A stretch of DNA of 64,000 nt from Sepiola atlantica (GCA_963556195.1 OY744532.1:79853734-79917733), one strand, 5' to 3'. Shown: positions 26,451-38,255, counted from the stretch's first letter. Made by a program: numbers and translations. Notes: generated from the sequence alone by a model not told the origin.

Positions 26451-26722
26451 CGCAGATAGAGGTGTTACTTTTTATAGAAATATGTCATACTATTACCCTG
26501 GGCAATATGAGAAATGGTGGGGAAGAAACAGCTTTTGCAAAAGGCAAAATTAGAAAGTAGCGGCGAAATGGGGCGACCAGGGAAGAGAAAGGTAGCAGAT
26601 AAAGAGACGGCTATAGAGAGAGGGGGCGGACATAGAAGTTTGAATATAAAGATGTTACACACACGATCTTTCTTCAAATATATGTTTTTATGACCCCGAG
26701 CAACGCCGGGTAGCCCCGCTAG
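26451..26722 (+). mobile_element. Helitron 3' tail, copy 2
   Basis: Nearly identical to the tail of copy 1. CTAG at 26,719-26,722 is followed at once by the TC start of copy 3. Confidence 0.85.
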
Positions 26723-27044
26723 TCTCTTATATAAAGGCCAGTTGTCTGTATGTCTGTTTGTCTGTTTGTCTGTTTGTCTGTATGTCCAGAAACTCCTCCG
26801 AGAGGACCCAACAAACAGTCACACGGTTGACGTCATTATGACCGGCCAGCCCCGGGTCGTATAATATCTCAGAACCGGAAAAAAAAATGGACTCTTCGGG
26901 GTTCGACTGAGCACTTTTCTCCAATGGGGGGGTGCCTTTTTCCTCGATTTTCAACGTTGTTTAGTACTAATTTGAGAAAAAACAATGAAATAATGCACCG
27001 TCATGATTTTAACAGGAAGTGACGTCAGAGGAAATCCCTAACGG

Positions 27045-27310
27045 CTCTTTTTTGAACATGAGTTTATAGTGAAGCAAGTGTTGCTTAATCACAAACGGCA
27101 CTTTTTTTGAACACGAGTCCATAGTCAAGCATGGGTTGCTTACTTACTAACGGCACTTTTTTGAACATGAGTCCATAGTGATGCAAGGGTTGCGTAACTC
27201 CTAACGGCACTTTTTGCTACATGCGTTTATAGTGACGCAAGTGTTGTTTAATCAATAACGGCACTTTTTTTAACATGAGTTCATAGTGAAGCAAGGGTTG
27301 CTTAATCCTA
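27045..27310. repeat. ~54-bp tandem repeat, copy 3
   Basis: About five units, almost identical in order and sequence to those of copies 1, 5 and 6. A fragment of two to three units recurs at 27,736-27,850. Confidence 0.85.
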
Positions 27311-27464
27311 ACCACATTTTTTCTGTTGACATGATAACATCCTCCTAGGTATTACCTCCTCCTTTTTGAGAGGTGTGAAGTTAGTGTAGTATCAGTAAAA
27401 TTAAAGTAATGTATGCTCTCCCATTGTTTTCACTACTATTTGTATACATATTGTATACATATTG

Positions 27465-28430
27465 AAAAATTGGGGTGGGTGTGGGGGGTGTCGGCATTCG
27501 CCGGTGTGAGCGCCTCAGGAGAAATTTGGGGGGGGGGGTATCGACATTCGGCGGTGGGGCGCATCAGGCGAAATTTGGGGGAGGGTCAGCATTTGCCGGT
27601 GGGGCGCCTCAGGCAAAATTCGGGGAGGAGTTACGCAAGTATGGTCGCCTCAGGCGAAATTTGGGGAGGAGTGTCGGCATTCGTCAGTATGAGCGCCTCA
27701 GGTCGAATTTGGGGAGGAGTGTCGGCACTTTTTTTTAACACGAGTCCATAGTGAAGCAAGGGTTGCTGAATTACTAACGGCACTTTTTGATACATGCGTT
27801 TATAGTGACGCAAGTGTTGTTTAATCAATAACGGCACTTTTTTTAACATGAGTTTTTTTCTGTTGACATGATAACATCCTCCTAGGTATTACCTCCTCCT
27901 TTTTGTATACATATTTAAAAATTGGGGTGGGTGTGGAGGGTGTCGGCATTCGCCGGTGTTAGCGGCTCAGGCGAAATTTGAGGGGAGGGTCGGCATTCGG
28001 CGGTGGGGCGCCTCAGGCCAAATTTGGGGAGGGGGAATGTCGGCATTTGCCGGTATTAGCGCCTCAGGCGAAATTTGGGGAAGAGGAGTGTCAGCATTCG
28101 CCGGTGGGGCGCAGAATTTGGGAAGGAGTGTCGGCATTCGCCGGTATGAGCGCCTCAGGACAAATATGGGAAGGGTGAGTGTCGGCATTCGGCGGTGGTG
28201 CGCCTCAGGCGAAATTCGGGGAGGAGGTCCTCAGGCCGAATTTGGGGAGTAGTGTCGGCATGGGGGAGGCCGAATTTGGGGGAGGGGGAGTTGCGGCATT
28301 AGCCGGTGTGAGCGCCTCAGGCCAAATATGGGGAGAGTCAGTCGGCATTCGGCGGTGGTGCGCCTCAGGCAAAATTTGGGGAGGGGAGCGCTTAAGGCGA
28401 ACTTTGGAGGAGTGACGCCAGTACTTTAGG
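27465..28430. repeat. ~48-bp GC-rich repeat, copy 3 (two blocks)
   Basis: Two blocks (27,465-27,735 and about 27,920-28,430) are separated by a 54-bp-repeat fragment. The module was duplicated here. Overlapping open frames on both strands are repeat read-throughs. Confidence 0.8.
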
Positions 28431-28439
28431 GGAGAGGAA

Positions 28440-29290
28440 GTGAACAAAAGGAAAAGGGATTCAAAAATAAAATGATAATCTGATTTTTGATTCGAGAGTG
28501 TAAGATCGACACCTATAGGATAGGACTAGATAATACACTTTATCTCAAGGCAAAAATGCCGAGAACAGATACTACACTTTGATCTTAGCCAAAAGACCAA
28601 GTAAAGATCCGAAATTAAAATTCTGAGGTTTTACTGGGGTATTTATAACCAATCTACACCTGAACAGCGGTCTATCCACTAGACACTGTTTAAATTACAT
28701 TATTAAATTAACAAGTAATAATAACTAGGATTTTCTTTCAAAAAACATTGTATACTACTATTTAACAAATTCTTATATAAGTTTGGAATATCAACAATGA
28801 ATTTTAGACTCCCCTAGGCCGTTTTTCTCTAATTCAACATAGCTTTCATACGCCATTACCGAAAATGACATTAATTCACTTCTTTTGGCTAACATCAAAG
28901 TGTAGTATCTGTTTCGATGGATACTGCACCCCATAGACTGGTATCGTCTTGGCCTTCGGGGCTTCATTCCGTCGGTCTATGGGTTTGTCCTGTGCAGTTC
29001 TAGGAGGTCAAATTCGATAGTAAATTCGAAATAATCTAATGTATTTATGTACTAATCCGATAAAAATGCAGAGTCACTGTAAACATCCCATAATCCCTTG
29101 CCGGATGTACCCGGTCTTGTCCTAAATTGTGTCCGGTTGTATCAGATCATCCAATAACTTCTGTCCGGATGCATCAATAACAACATAGTAATCCTACGTT
29201 AAGAGTGTGTAGTGAAACAACGGTTGCTCAATCACATCCGCACCTGTCCCATAATCCCTTGCCGGATGTACCCGGTCTTGCTCTAAATTG
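28440..29290. ncRNA. U2 snRNA-like segments in Helitron copy 3 (pseudogene-like)
   Basis: On the minus strand, 28,564-28,595 matches the U2 5' domain from CUUUUGGCUAAGAUC through the branch-site-pairing GUAGUA to UCUGUU. A diverged second minus copy lies at about 28,525-28,565. On the plus strand, 28,882-28,913 carries the same 32 nt with one change (GGCTAACATC). After the plus copy comes a nested hairpin: CTGCAC (28,924) with GTGCAG (28,992), and CCCATAGAC (28,930) with GTCTATGGG (28,975). The rest of U2 (Sm site, stems III-IV) is not recognisable, so this is a derived or captured sequence, not a functional U2 gene. Near-identical DNA occurs in copy 5. Confidence 0.65.
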
Positions 29291-29308
29291 TGTCCGGTTA
29301 TATCATGA
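29089..29308. repeat. Direct repeat, ~60 bp, 160 bp apart
   Basis: TCCCATAATCCCTTGCCGG through GTCCGGTT(G/A)TATCA occurs near 29,089 and again near 29,249, within the end of the U2-containing insert. Copy 5 has only the first unit (near 34,226). Confidence 0.75.
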
Positions 29309-29439
29309 CGTCAGAGAGTGACAGATAATTTGAAAAATAATGCAAAGTGGCGGGAAGAAATTCACTCACACTACAACCTTTTAATAGACGCTAATATTCC
29401 TCCCCCTCCCTTCCGTTATCATGATAGGCATTCCCTCCT

Positions 29440-29655
29440 CCTTTCATGTCAAATTGGGGGGGGGGGGGTGACGGCATTCGCCGGTGTGAGTCCCTCAGGC
29501 CAAATTTGGGGAGGGGGAGTGTCGGCATTCGCCGGCGCTCACACCTTTTTGAGAGGGTGGAGACAGTGTAGTATCTGTTGCGAGGAGAGAGTGTCAGCAT
29601 TCGCCGGTGTGAGCGCATCAGGCCAAATCTTTTCTTGGGGGGGGGGGTATTAAGC
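29440..29655. repeat. ~48-bp repeat fragments at end of copy 3
   Basis: Three to four units with GGCATTCGCCGGTGTGAG, interrupted by a CTTTTTGAGAGGGTGGAGAC piece. Two G-runs (29,456-29,468 and about 29,637-29,647) punctuate the block. Confidence 0.75.
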
Positions 29656-29658
29656 AAA

Positions 29659-29727
29659 TCTATAATAAAGACCAATGTGCATTTATTTGTATCTATAATA
29701 AAGGCCAATGTGCATTTATTTGTATCT
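29659..29727 (+). repeat. Duplicated 33-bp Helitron-like 5' starts
   Basis: Two 33-bp tandem units start at 29,659 and 29,692, each preceded by A. Both begin TCTATAATAAAG(A/G)CCAATG, close to the Helitron start TCTATTATATAAAGGCCAG that follows at 29,728. They look like relics of a related 5' end stuttered at the junction. Confidence 0.65.
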
Positions 29728-30459
29728 TCTATTATATAAAGGCCAGTTGTCTGTATGTCTGTCTGTTTGTCTGTTTGTATGTCCAGATACTCCTCCGAGA
29801 GTACCCAACAAACAGTCACACGGTTGACGTCATTATGACCGGCCAGCCCCGGGACGTATACTATCTCAGAACCGGAAAAAAAATGGACTCTTCGAGGGTC
29901 GACTGCCTTTTTCCTCGATTTTCAACGTTGTTTAGTACTAATTTGAGAAAAAAACAATGACATCATGTAGAATTTGAGAAATAATGCACCGTCATGCTTT
30001 TAACAGGAAATGACGTCAGAGGAAAAGAGTGTAGGGAAGAAAATCCCTCACACTAAAACTCTTCTTTCCCTCTCACTCCCACCTCTTCTACCTTCCTTTC
30101 CTCCCCTACGCCCGTTCTGTTGTTATGATACCACCCTCCTAGGCATTACCTCCTCCTTTTTGAGAGTTGTAGAGATAGAGCGGCGGTGTGACTGCTTCAG
30201 GTCAAATTAGGGGGGGGGAGTGTCGGCATTCGCCGGTGAAGCGCCTCATGCCAAATTTGGAGATGGGGGATTGTCGGCATAATGCAAAGTCACGATTTTA
30301 ACAGGAAATGACGTCAAAGTGGATCCCTAACGGAACTTTTTTGAACACGAGTTTATAGTGAAGCAAGGGTTGCTTAATCCTAACCGCATTTCTTCTGTTG
30401 ACATGATACCATCCTCCCAGGTATTACCTCCTTCTTTTTGAGAGGTGTGAAGTTAGTGT

Positions 30460-31160
30460 AATAAATAATTATGCTCCACCATTGTTTTCACTAATATTTG
30501 TATACATATTAAATAACGTTTCAAGAAGTAAAGTAAAAAGAGAAATAATTATGCTCCACCATTGTTTTCACTAATATTTGTATACATATTAAATAACGTC
30601 TCAAGAAGTAAGGTAAGAAGAGAAATTATTATGCTCCTCCATTGTTTTCACTTATATTTGTATACATATTAAATAACGTCTCAATAAGTAAAGTAAGAAG
30701 AGATATAATTATGCTCCACCATTGTTTTCACAAATATTTGTATACATATTAAATAACGTTTCAATCAGTAAATTTAAAGGAAGAAAAAATTATGCTCCGC
30801 CATTGTTTTCACTAATATTTGTATACATATTAAAAAACGTCTCAATAAATAAACTAAAAATAGAAATAATTATGCTCCGCCACTGTTTTCACTAATATTT
30901 GTATACATATTAAATAACGTCTCAATAAGTAAAGTAAGAAGAGAAATAATTATGCTCCACCATTGTTTTCACTAATATTTGTATACATATTAAATAACGT
31001 CTCAATAAGTACAGTAAGAAGAGAAATAATTATGCTCCGCCATTGTTTTCACTAATATTTGTATACATATTAAAAAACATCTCAATAAATAAAGTAAGAA
31101 TAGAAATAATTATGCTCCGCCACTGTTTTCACTAATATTTGTATACATGTTAAATAACAT
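30460..31160. repeat. 80-bp tandem repeat, copy 4 (~9 units)
   Basis: This is the longest 80-bp block in the window. Units share ATTATGCTCC(A/G)CCATTG and ATTAAATAACGTCTCAA. Confidence 0.9.
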
Positions 31161-32121
31161 TTTTTTTTGAACTCAAAATATTTCGCTGGAGACATTGAGG
31201 GGTCGGAGAAAATTTTAGGGGTCAATCCGAACTTTTTAGGGGTCAGGCAAAATTTGTTCTTTTTTATTTTGTTTTTAACTCAAAATATTTCTCAGGGTTA
31301 TGTGAGAGTGAAAAATTAGTTGGGATGAGGGGCTGGAGAGATTTAGGGGTCAGGCCGCACTTTTTAGTGGTCACGCCAATTTTTTGTTTTGAAGTCAAAA
31401 TATTTCTCAGAGTTGGAGGAGAGTGAAAAATTAGGGGGCTGCAGAGATTGAGGGGTCGGCGAAAAATTTTAGGGGTCAAGCCGAACTTTTTAGGAGTCAG
31501 GCCAAATTTTTTTGTTTTTTTTTTGTTTTGAACTGAAAATATTTCTCAGGGTTGGGGGAGAGTGAAAAATTAGGGGGATGGAGAGATTTAGGGGTCGGGG
31601 AAAATTTTAGGGGTCAGGACGAACTTTTAAGGGGTCAGGCCAAATTTTTTTCTTTTTTTTGGTTTTGAAGTCAAAATATATCTCATGGTTGGGGGAGAGT
31701 GAAAAATTAGGGGGCTGGAGAGATTTAGGGGTCGGGGAAAATTTTAGGGGTCAAGACGAACTTTTTAGGGGTCAGGCCAAATTTTTTTGTTTTTTTTTTG
31801 TTTTGAACTGAAAATATTTCTCAGGGTTGGGGGAGAGTGAAAAATTAGGGGGATGGAGAGATTTAGGGGTCGGGGAAAATTTTAGGGGTTAGGACGAACT
31901 TTTAAGGGGTCAGGCCAAATTTTTTTCTTTTTTTTGGTTTTGAAGTCAAAATATATCTCATGGTTGGGGGAGAGTGAAAAATTAGGGGGCTGGAGAGATT
32001 TAGGGGTCGGGGAAAATTTTAGGGGTCAAGACGAACTTTTTAGGGGTCAGGCCAAATTTTTTTGTTTTTTTTTGTTTTGAAGTCAAAATATTTCTCAGGG
32101 TTGGGGGAGAGTGAAAAATTA
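31160..32121. repeat. ~137-bp satellite, copy 4 (~7 units)
   Basis: The first two units are short and diverged (31,160-31,400). The next units form a near-exact two-unit duplication (31,500-31,790 and 31,791-32,080). Confidence 0.9.
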
Positions 32122-32439
32122 TCTATTATATAAAGGGCAGTTGTCTGTATGTCTGTCTGTCTGTTTGTTTGTTTGTTTATATGTCCAGATACTCCTCCGA
32201 GAGTACCCAACAAACAGTCACACGGTTGACATCATTATGACCGGCCAGCCCCGGGACGTATAATATCTCAGAACCGGAAAAAAAAATGGACTCTTCGAGG
32301 GTCGACTGAGCACTTTTCTCCAATGGGGGGGTGCCTTTTTCCTCGATTTTCAACGTTGTTTAGTACTAATTTGAGAAAAAAACAAAGAATTTGAGAAATA
32401 ATGCACCGTCATGATTTTAACAGGAAATGACGTCAGAGG

Positions 32440-32720
32440 AAATCCCTAACGGCTTTTTTTGAACATGAGTTTATAATGAAGCAAGTGTTGCTGAATCACA
32501 AACGGCACTTTTTTTGAACACGAGTCCATAGTCACGCATGGGTTGCTTACTTACTAACGGCACTTTTTTGAACATGAGTCCATAGTGATGCAAGGGTTGC
32601 TTAACTCATAACGGCACTTTTTGCTACATGCGTTTATAGTGACGCAAGTGTTGTTTAATCAATAACGGCACTTTTTTAACATGAGTACATAGTGAAGCAA
32701 GGGTTGCTTAATCCTAACCA
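32440..32720. repeat. ~54-bp tandem repeat, copy 5 first block
   Basis: About five units in the same variant order as copies 1, 3 and 6. A second block of five units lies at 34,585-34,855. Confidence 0.85.
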
Positions 32721-32899
32721 CATTTTTTAACATCCTCCTAGGTATTACCTCCTCCTTTTTGAGAGGTGTGAAGTTAGTGTAGTATCAGTAAAATTAAAGT
32801 AATAAATAATTATGCTCCCCCACTGTTTTCACTAATATTTGTATGCTCCCCCATTGTTTTCACTAATATTTGTATACATATTGTATACATATTGAAAAA

Positions 32900-33540
32900 T
32901 TGGGGTGGGTGTGGGGGTGTCGGCATTCGCCGGTGTGAGCGCCTCAGGAGAAATTTGGGGGAGGGGGGGTATAGGCATTCGGCGGTGGGGCGCATCAGGC
33001 GAAATTTGGGGGAGGGTCAGCATTTGCCGGTGGGGCGCCTCAGGCAAAATTCGGGGAGGAGTGTCGGCATACGCAAGTATGATCGCCTCAGGCGAAATTT
33101 GGGGAGGAGTGTCGGCATTCGCCAGTATGAGCGCCTCAGGCCGAATTTGGGGGAGTGTCGGCATTCGCCGGTGTGAACGCGTCAGGCCGAATTTGGGGAG
33201 GAGGAGTGTCCGAATTTGGTGGAGGGAGGTACCGGCATTCGCCGGTGTGAGCGCCTCAGGCGAAATTTGGGGAGGCCGAATTTGGTGGAGGGGGGAGTTC
33301 CGGCATTCGCCGGTGTGAGCGCCTCAGGCCAAATCTGGGGAGGGTTAGTGTCGGTATTAGGGGAGGAGCGGCCGAATTTGGGGAGTAGTGTCGGCATTCG
33401 CCAGTATGAGCTCTTCAGACTGAATTTGGGGGAGTGTCGGCATTTACCGGTGTGAGCGCTTCACAGTCTCAGGCCGAATTTGGGGAGGGGAGCGCCTAAG
33501 GCGAAATTTGGAGGAGTACGAGTATTAGTCGCTCAGAGAG
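32900..33540. repeat. ~48-bp GC-rich repeat, copy 5
   Basis: About 13 units, the largest 48-bp block in the window. A further three to four units resume after the U2 insert at 34,379-34,540. Long overlapping open frames on both strands (for example 32,905-33,318 and 32,832-33,164) are repeat read-throughs. Confidence 0.85.
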
Positions 33541-33589
33541 AGATCCTGAACGTGGGTGAGTATCAGACCGTACTTTAGGGGAGAGGAAG

Positions 33590-34378
33590 TGAAAAAAAGG
33601 AAAAGGGAATAAAAATAAAATGATAATCTGATTTTTGATTCGACAGTGTAAGATCGACACCTATCGGATAGGACTAGATAATACACTTTATCTCAAGGCA
33701 AAAATGCCGAGAACAGATACTACACTTTGATCTTAGCCAAAAGACCAAGTAAATTAAAATTCTGAGGTTTTACTGGGGTATTTATAACCAAACTACACCT
33801 GAACAGCGGTCTATCCACTAGACACTGTTCAAATGACATTATTAAATTAATAACTAATAATAACTATGATTTTCTTTGAACAAACATTGTATAATACTAT
33901 TTAACAAATTCTTATATAACTTTTGAATATCAAGAATTAATTTTAGACTCCCCTAGGCCGTTTTTCTCTAATTCAACATAGCTTTCATACGCCATTACCG
34001 ATAATGACATTAATTCACTTCTTTTGGCTAACATCAAAGTGTAGTATCTGTTTCGATGGATACTGCACCCCATAGACTGGTATCGTTTTGGCCTTCGGGG
34101 CTTCATTCCGCCGGTCTATGGGTTTGTCCTGTGCAGTTCTAAGAGGTCAAATTCGATAGTAAATTCGAAATAATCTAATGTATTTATGTACTAATCCGAT
34201 AAAAATGCAGAGTCACTGTAAACATCCCATAATCCCTTGCCGGATGTACCCGGTCTTGCCCTAAATTGTGTCCGGTTGTATCAGATCATCCAATAACTTC
34301 TGTCCGGATGCATCAATAACAACATAGGAATCCTACGTTAAGAGTGTGTAGTGAAACAAGGGTTGCTCAATCACATCC
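33590..34378. ncRNA. U2 snRNA-like segments in Helitron copy 5 (pseudogene-like)
   Basis: This is the close counterpart of 28,440-29,290. The minus-strand U2 5'-domain match is at 33,712-33,743, and the plus-strand match (same GGCTAACATC variant) is at 34,021-34,052. The nested hairpin after the plus copy is retained. A base in its loop side differs between copies (CCGTCGG versus CCGCCGG), while the paired GTCTATGGG is unchanged. Confidence 0.65.
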
Positions 34379-34939
34379 GGGGAGGAGTGTCAGCATTCGC
34401 CAGTATGAGCGCCTCAGGCCGAATTTGGGGGAGTGTCGGCATTCGCCGGTGTGAGCGACTCAGGCCGAATTTGGTGGAGTGTCGGCATTCGCCGGTGGTG
34501 CGCCTCAGGCCAAATTTGGAGATGGGGGATTGTCGGCATAATGCAAAGTCACGATTTTAGCAGGAAATGACGTCAGAGGAAATCCCTAACGGTACTTTTT
34601 TGAACATGAGTTTATAGTGAAGCACGGGTTGCCTTATCCCAACGAAACATAAGTTTTTATTGAAGCAACTGTTGCTTAATCCCTAACGGCATTTTTTTGA
34701 ACATGAGTCCATAGTGAAGCAAGGGTTGCTTAATTCCTAACGGCACTTTTTTGAACATGAATCCACAGTGAAGCCAGGGTTGCTTAATCAATAACGGCAC
34801 TTTTTTGAACACGAGTTTGTAGTGAAGCCAGGGTTGCTTAATCCTAACTGCATTTCTTCTGTTGACATGATACCATCCTCCCAGGTATAACCTCCTTCTT
34901 TTTGAGAGGTGTGAAGTTAGTGTAGTATCAGTAAAATTA

Positions 34940-35245
34940 AAGTAATAAATAATTATGCTCCACCATTGTTTTCACTAATATTTGTATACATATTAAATAA
35001 CGTCTCAATAAGTAAAGTAAAAAGAGAAATAATTATGCTCCACCATTGTTTTCACTAATATTTGTATACATATTAAATAACGTCTCAAGAAGTTAAGTAA
35101 GAAGAGAAATAATTATGCTCCGCCATTGTTTTCACTAATATTTGTATACATGTTAAATAACGTCGCAATAAGTAAAGTAAGAAGAGAAATAATTATGCAC
35201 CGCCATTGTTTTCACTAATAATTGTATACATGTTAAATGACATTT
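34940..35245. repeat. 80-bp tandem repeat, copy 5 (4 units)
   Basis: This is the shortest 80-bp block among the copies. Confidence 0.9.
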
Positions 35246-38200
35246 TTTGTTTTGAACTCAAATATTTCGCAGGGTTGGGAGAGAGTGAAAAATTAGTTGG
35301 GAGTAGGGGGCTGGAGACATTGAGGGGTCGGAGAAAATTTTAGGAGTCAGGACGAACTTTTTAGGGGTCAGGCCAAATTTTTTTGTTTTTTTTTGTTTTG
35401 AAGTCAAAATATTTCTCAGGGTTGGGGGAGAGTGAAAAATTAGGGGGCTGGAGAGATTTAGGGGTCGGGGAAAATTTTAGGGGTCAGGACGAACTTTTTA
35501 GGGGTCAGGCCAAATTTTTTTCTTTTTTTTGGTTTTGAACTGAAAATATTTCTCAGGGTTGGGGGAGAGTGAAAAATTAGGGGGCTGGAGAGATTTAGGA
35601 GTCGGAGAAAATTTTAGGGGTCAGGCGGAACTTTTTAGGGGTCAGGCCAAATTTTTTTGTTTTTTTTTGTTTTGAACTCAAAATATTTCTCAGGGTTGGG
35701 GGAGAGTGAACAATTAGGGTACTGGAGAGATTTAGGGGTCGGGGAAAATTTTAGGGGTCATGACGAACTTTTTAGGGGTCACTCCAAATTTTTTTGTTTT
35801 TTTTGGTTTTGAAGTCAAAATATTTCTCATGGTTGGGGGAGAGTGAAAAATTAGGGGGCTAGAGAGATTTAGGGGTCGGGGAAAATTTTAGGGGTCAGGA
35901 CGAACTTTTTAGGGGTCAAGCAAAATTTTTTTCTTTTTTTTGGTTTTTAACTCAAAATATTTCTCAGGGTTGGAGGAGAGTGAAAAATTAGGGGGCTGGA
36001 GAGATTTAGGGGTCGGGGAAAATTTTAGGAGTCAGGACGAACTTTTTAGGGGTCAGGCCAAATTTTTTTGTTTTTTTTTGTTTTGAAGTCAAAATATTTC
36101 TCAGGGTTGGAGGAGAGTGAAAAATTAGGGGGCTGGAGAGATTTAGGAGTCGGAGAAAATTTTAGGGGTCAGGCGGAACTTTTTAGGGGTCAGGCCAAAT
36201 TTTTTTGTTTTTTTTTGTTTTGAACTCAAAATATATCTCATGGTTGGGGGAGAGTGAAAAATTAGGGGGCTGGAGAGATTTAGGGGTCGGGGAAAATTTT
36301 AGGGGTCAGGACGAACTTTTTAGGGGTCAGGCCAAATTTTTTTCTTTTTTTTGGTTTTGAACTCAAAATATTTCTCAGGGTTGGGGGAGAGTGAAAAATT
36401 AGGGGGCTGGAGAGATTTAGGAGTCGGAGAAAATTTTAGGGGTCAGGCGGAACTTTTTAGGGGTCAGGCCAAATTTTTTTGTTTTTTTTTGTTTTGAACT
36501 CAAAATATATCTCATGGTTGGGGGAGAGTGAAAAATTAGGGGGCTGGAGAGATTTAGGGGTCGGGGAAAATTTTAGGGGTCAGGACGAACTTTTTAGGGG
36601 TCAGGCCAAATTTTTTTCTTTTTTTTGGTTTTGAACTGAAAATATTTCTCAGGGTTGGGGGAGAGTGAAAAATTAGGGGGCTGGAGAGATTTAGGAGTCG
36701 GAGAAAATTTTAGGGGTCAGGCGGAACTTTTTAGGGGTCAGGCCAAATTTTTTTGTTTTTTTTTGTTTTGAACTCAAAATATATCTCATGGTTGGGGGAG
36801 AGTGAAAAATTAGGGGGCTGGAGAGATTTAGGGGTCGGGGAAAATTTTAGGGGTCAGGACGAACTTTTTAGGGGTCAGGCCAAATTTTTTTCTTTTTTTT
36901 TGGTTTTGAAGTCAAAATATTTCTCATGGTTGGGGGAGAGTTAAAAATTAGGGGGCTAGAGAGATTTAGGGGTCGGGGAAAATTTTAGGGGTCAGGCGGA
37001 ACTTTTTAGGGGTCAGGCCAAATTTTTTTGTTTTTTTTTGTTTTGAACTCAAAATATATCTCATGGTTGGGGGAGAGTGAAAAATTAGGGGGCTGGAGAG
37101 ATTTAGGGGTCGGGGAAAATTTTAGGGGTCAGGACGAACTTTTTAGGGGTCAGGCCAATTTTTTTTCTTTTTTTTTGGTTTTGAACTGAAAATATTTCTC
37201 AGGGTTGGGGGAGAGTGAAAAATTAGGGGGATGGAGAGATTTAGGGGTCGGGGAAAATTTTAGGGGTCAGGACGAACTTTTTAGGGGTCACTCCAAATTT
37301 TTTTCTTTTTTTTGGTTTTGAAGTCAAAATATTTCTCATGGTTGGGGGAGAGTGAAAAATTAGGGGGCTAGAGAGATTTAGGCGTCGGCGAAAATTTTAG
37401 GGGTCAGGACGAACTTTTTAGGGGTCAAGCAAAATTTTTTTCTTTTTTTTGGTTTTTAACTCAAAATATTTCTCAGGGTTGGAGGAGAGTGAAAAATTAG
37501 GGGGCTGGAGAGATTTAGGGGTCGGGGAAAATTTTAGGGGTCAGGACGAACTTTTTAGGGGTCAAGCAAAATTTTTTTGTTTTTTTTGGTATTTAACTCA
37601 AAATATTTCTCAGGGTTGGGGGATGGTGAACAATTAGGGGGCTGGAAAGATTTAGGGGTCGGGGAAAATTTTAGGGGTCAAGACGAACTTTTTAGGGGTC
37701 AGGCCAAATTTTTTTGTTTTTTTTTGTTTTGAAGTCAAAATATTTCTCAGGATTGGGGGAGAGTGAAAAATTAGGGGGCTGGAGAGATTTAGGGGTCGGG
37801 GAAAATTTTAGGGGTCAGGACGAACTTTTTAGGGGTCAGGCTAAATTTTTTTGTTTTTTTTCGTTTTGAAGTCAAAATATTTCTCAGGGTTGGAGGAAAG
37901 TGAAAAATTAGGGGGCTGGAGAGATTTAGGGGTCGGGGAAAATTTTAGGGGTCAGGATGAACTTTTTAGGGGTCAGGCCAAATTTTTTTGTTTTTTTTTG
38001 TTTTGAAGTCAAAATATATCTCATGGTTGTGGGAGAGTGAAACATTAGGGTGCTGGAGAGATTTAGGGGTCGGGGAAAATTTTAGGGGTCAGGACGAACT
38101 TTTAAGGGGTCAGGCCAAATTTTTTTGTTTTTTTTTGTTTTGAACTGAAAATATTTCTCATGGTTGGGGGAGAGTGAAAAATTAGGGGGCTGGAGAGATT

Positions 38201-38255
38201 TAGGGGTCGGGGAAAATTTTAGGGGTCAGGCCGAACTTTTTAGGGTCTGCCCAAA
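35246..38255. repeat. ~137-bp satellite, copy 5 (~22 units)
   Basis: A two-unit higher-order period is visible: units with GGAGTCGGAGAAAATT plus CAGGCGGAAC recur near 35,599, 36,148, 36,421 and 36,693. The last three are spaced about 273 bp apart, alternating with standard GGGGTCGGGGAAAA units. This reflects recent amplification of unit pairs. Confidence 0.95.

Larger units (their letters stand above)
22153..26722 (+). mobile_element. Non-autonomous Helitron copy 2 (4.6 kb)
   Basis: The copy starts TCTATTATATAAAGGGC directly after the CTAG of copy 1 and ends with CTAG at 26,719-26,722. It is shorter because the 48-bp block is nearly gone and the 137-bp array has only about 11 units. Part of the 5' region occurs twice: the stretch from ATTGACTCTTCGGGG to TGACGTCA recurs at 22,743-22,864 after a first copy ending at 22,479. 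This suggests internal recombination. Confidence 0.85.
26723..29658 (+). mobile_element. Helitron copy 3, 3'-truncated, with U2 insert
   Basis: The copy starts TCTCTTATATAAAGGCC after the CTAG of copy 2. It has the 5' end, 54-bp repeats (27,045-27,310), 48-bp repeats (27,465-27,735 and 27,920-28,430), the U2-containing insert (28,440-29,290), then 5'-like and 48-bp pieces (29,300-29,650). It lacks the 80-, 137- and 35-bp arrays and the CTAG tail. The 3' end was lost or replaced where two small duplicated 5'-like starts occur (29,659-29,724). Confidence 0.75.
29728..32121 (+). mobile_element. Helitron copy 4, 3'-truncated (2.4 kb)
   Basis: The copy starts TCTATTATATAAAGGCC. Modules are the 5' end, a brief 48-bp piece (about 30,180-30,270), one to two 54-bp units, nine 80-bp units and seven 137-bp units. 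It stops inside a 137-bp unit at 32,121 (A), where copy 5 begins. There is no 35-bp array and no CTAG tail. Copy 5 may have inserted into copy 4, or a deletion may have joined them. Confidence 0.8.

Noticed and set aside
28564..28595. Functional U2 snRNA gene
   Set aside because: Only the 5' domain is recognisable; the Sm site and 3' stems are missing and the segment is embedded in a Helitron.
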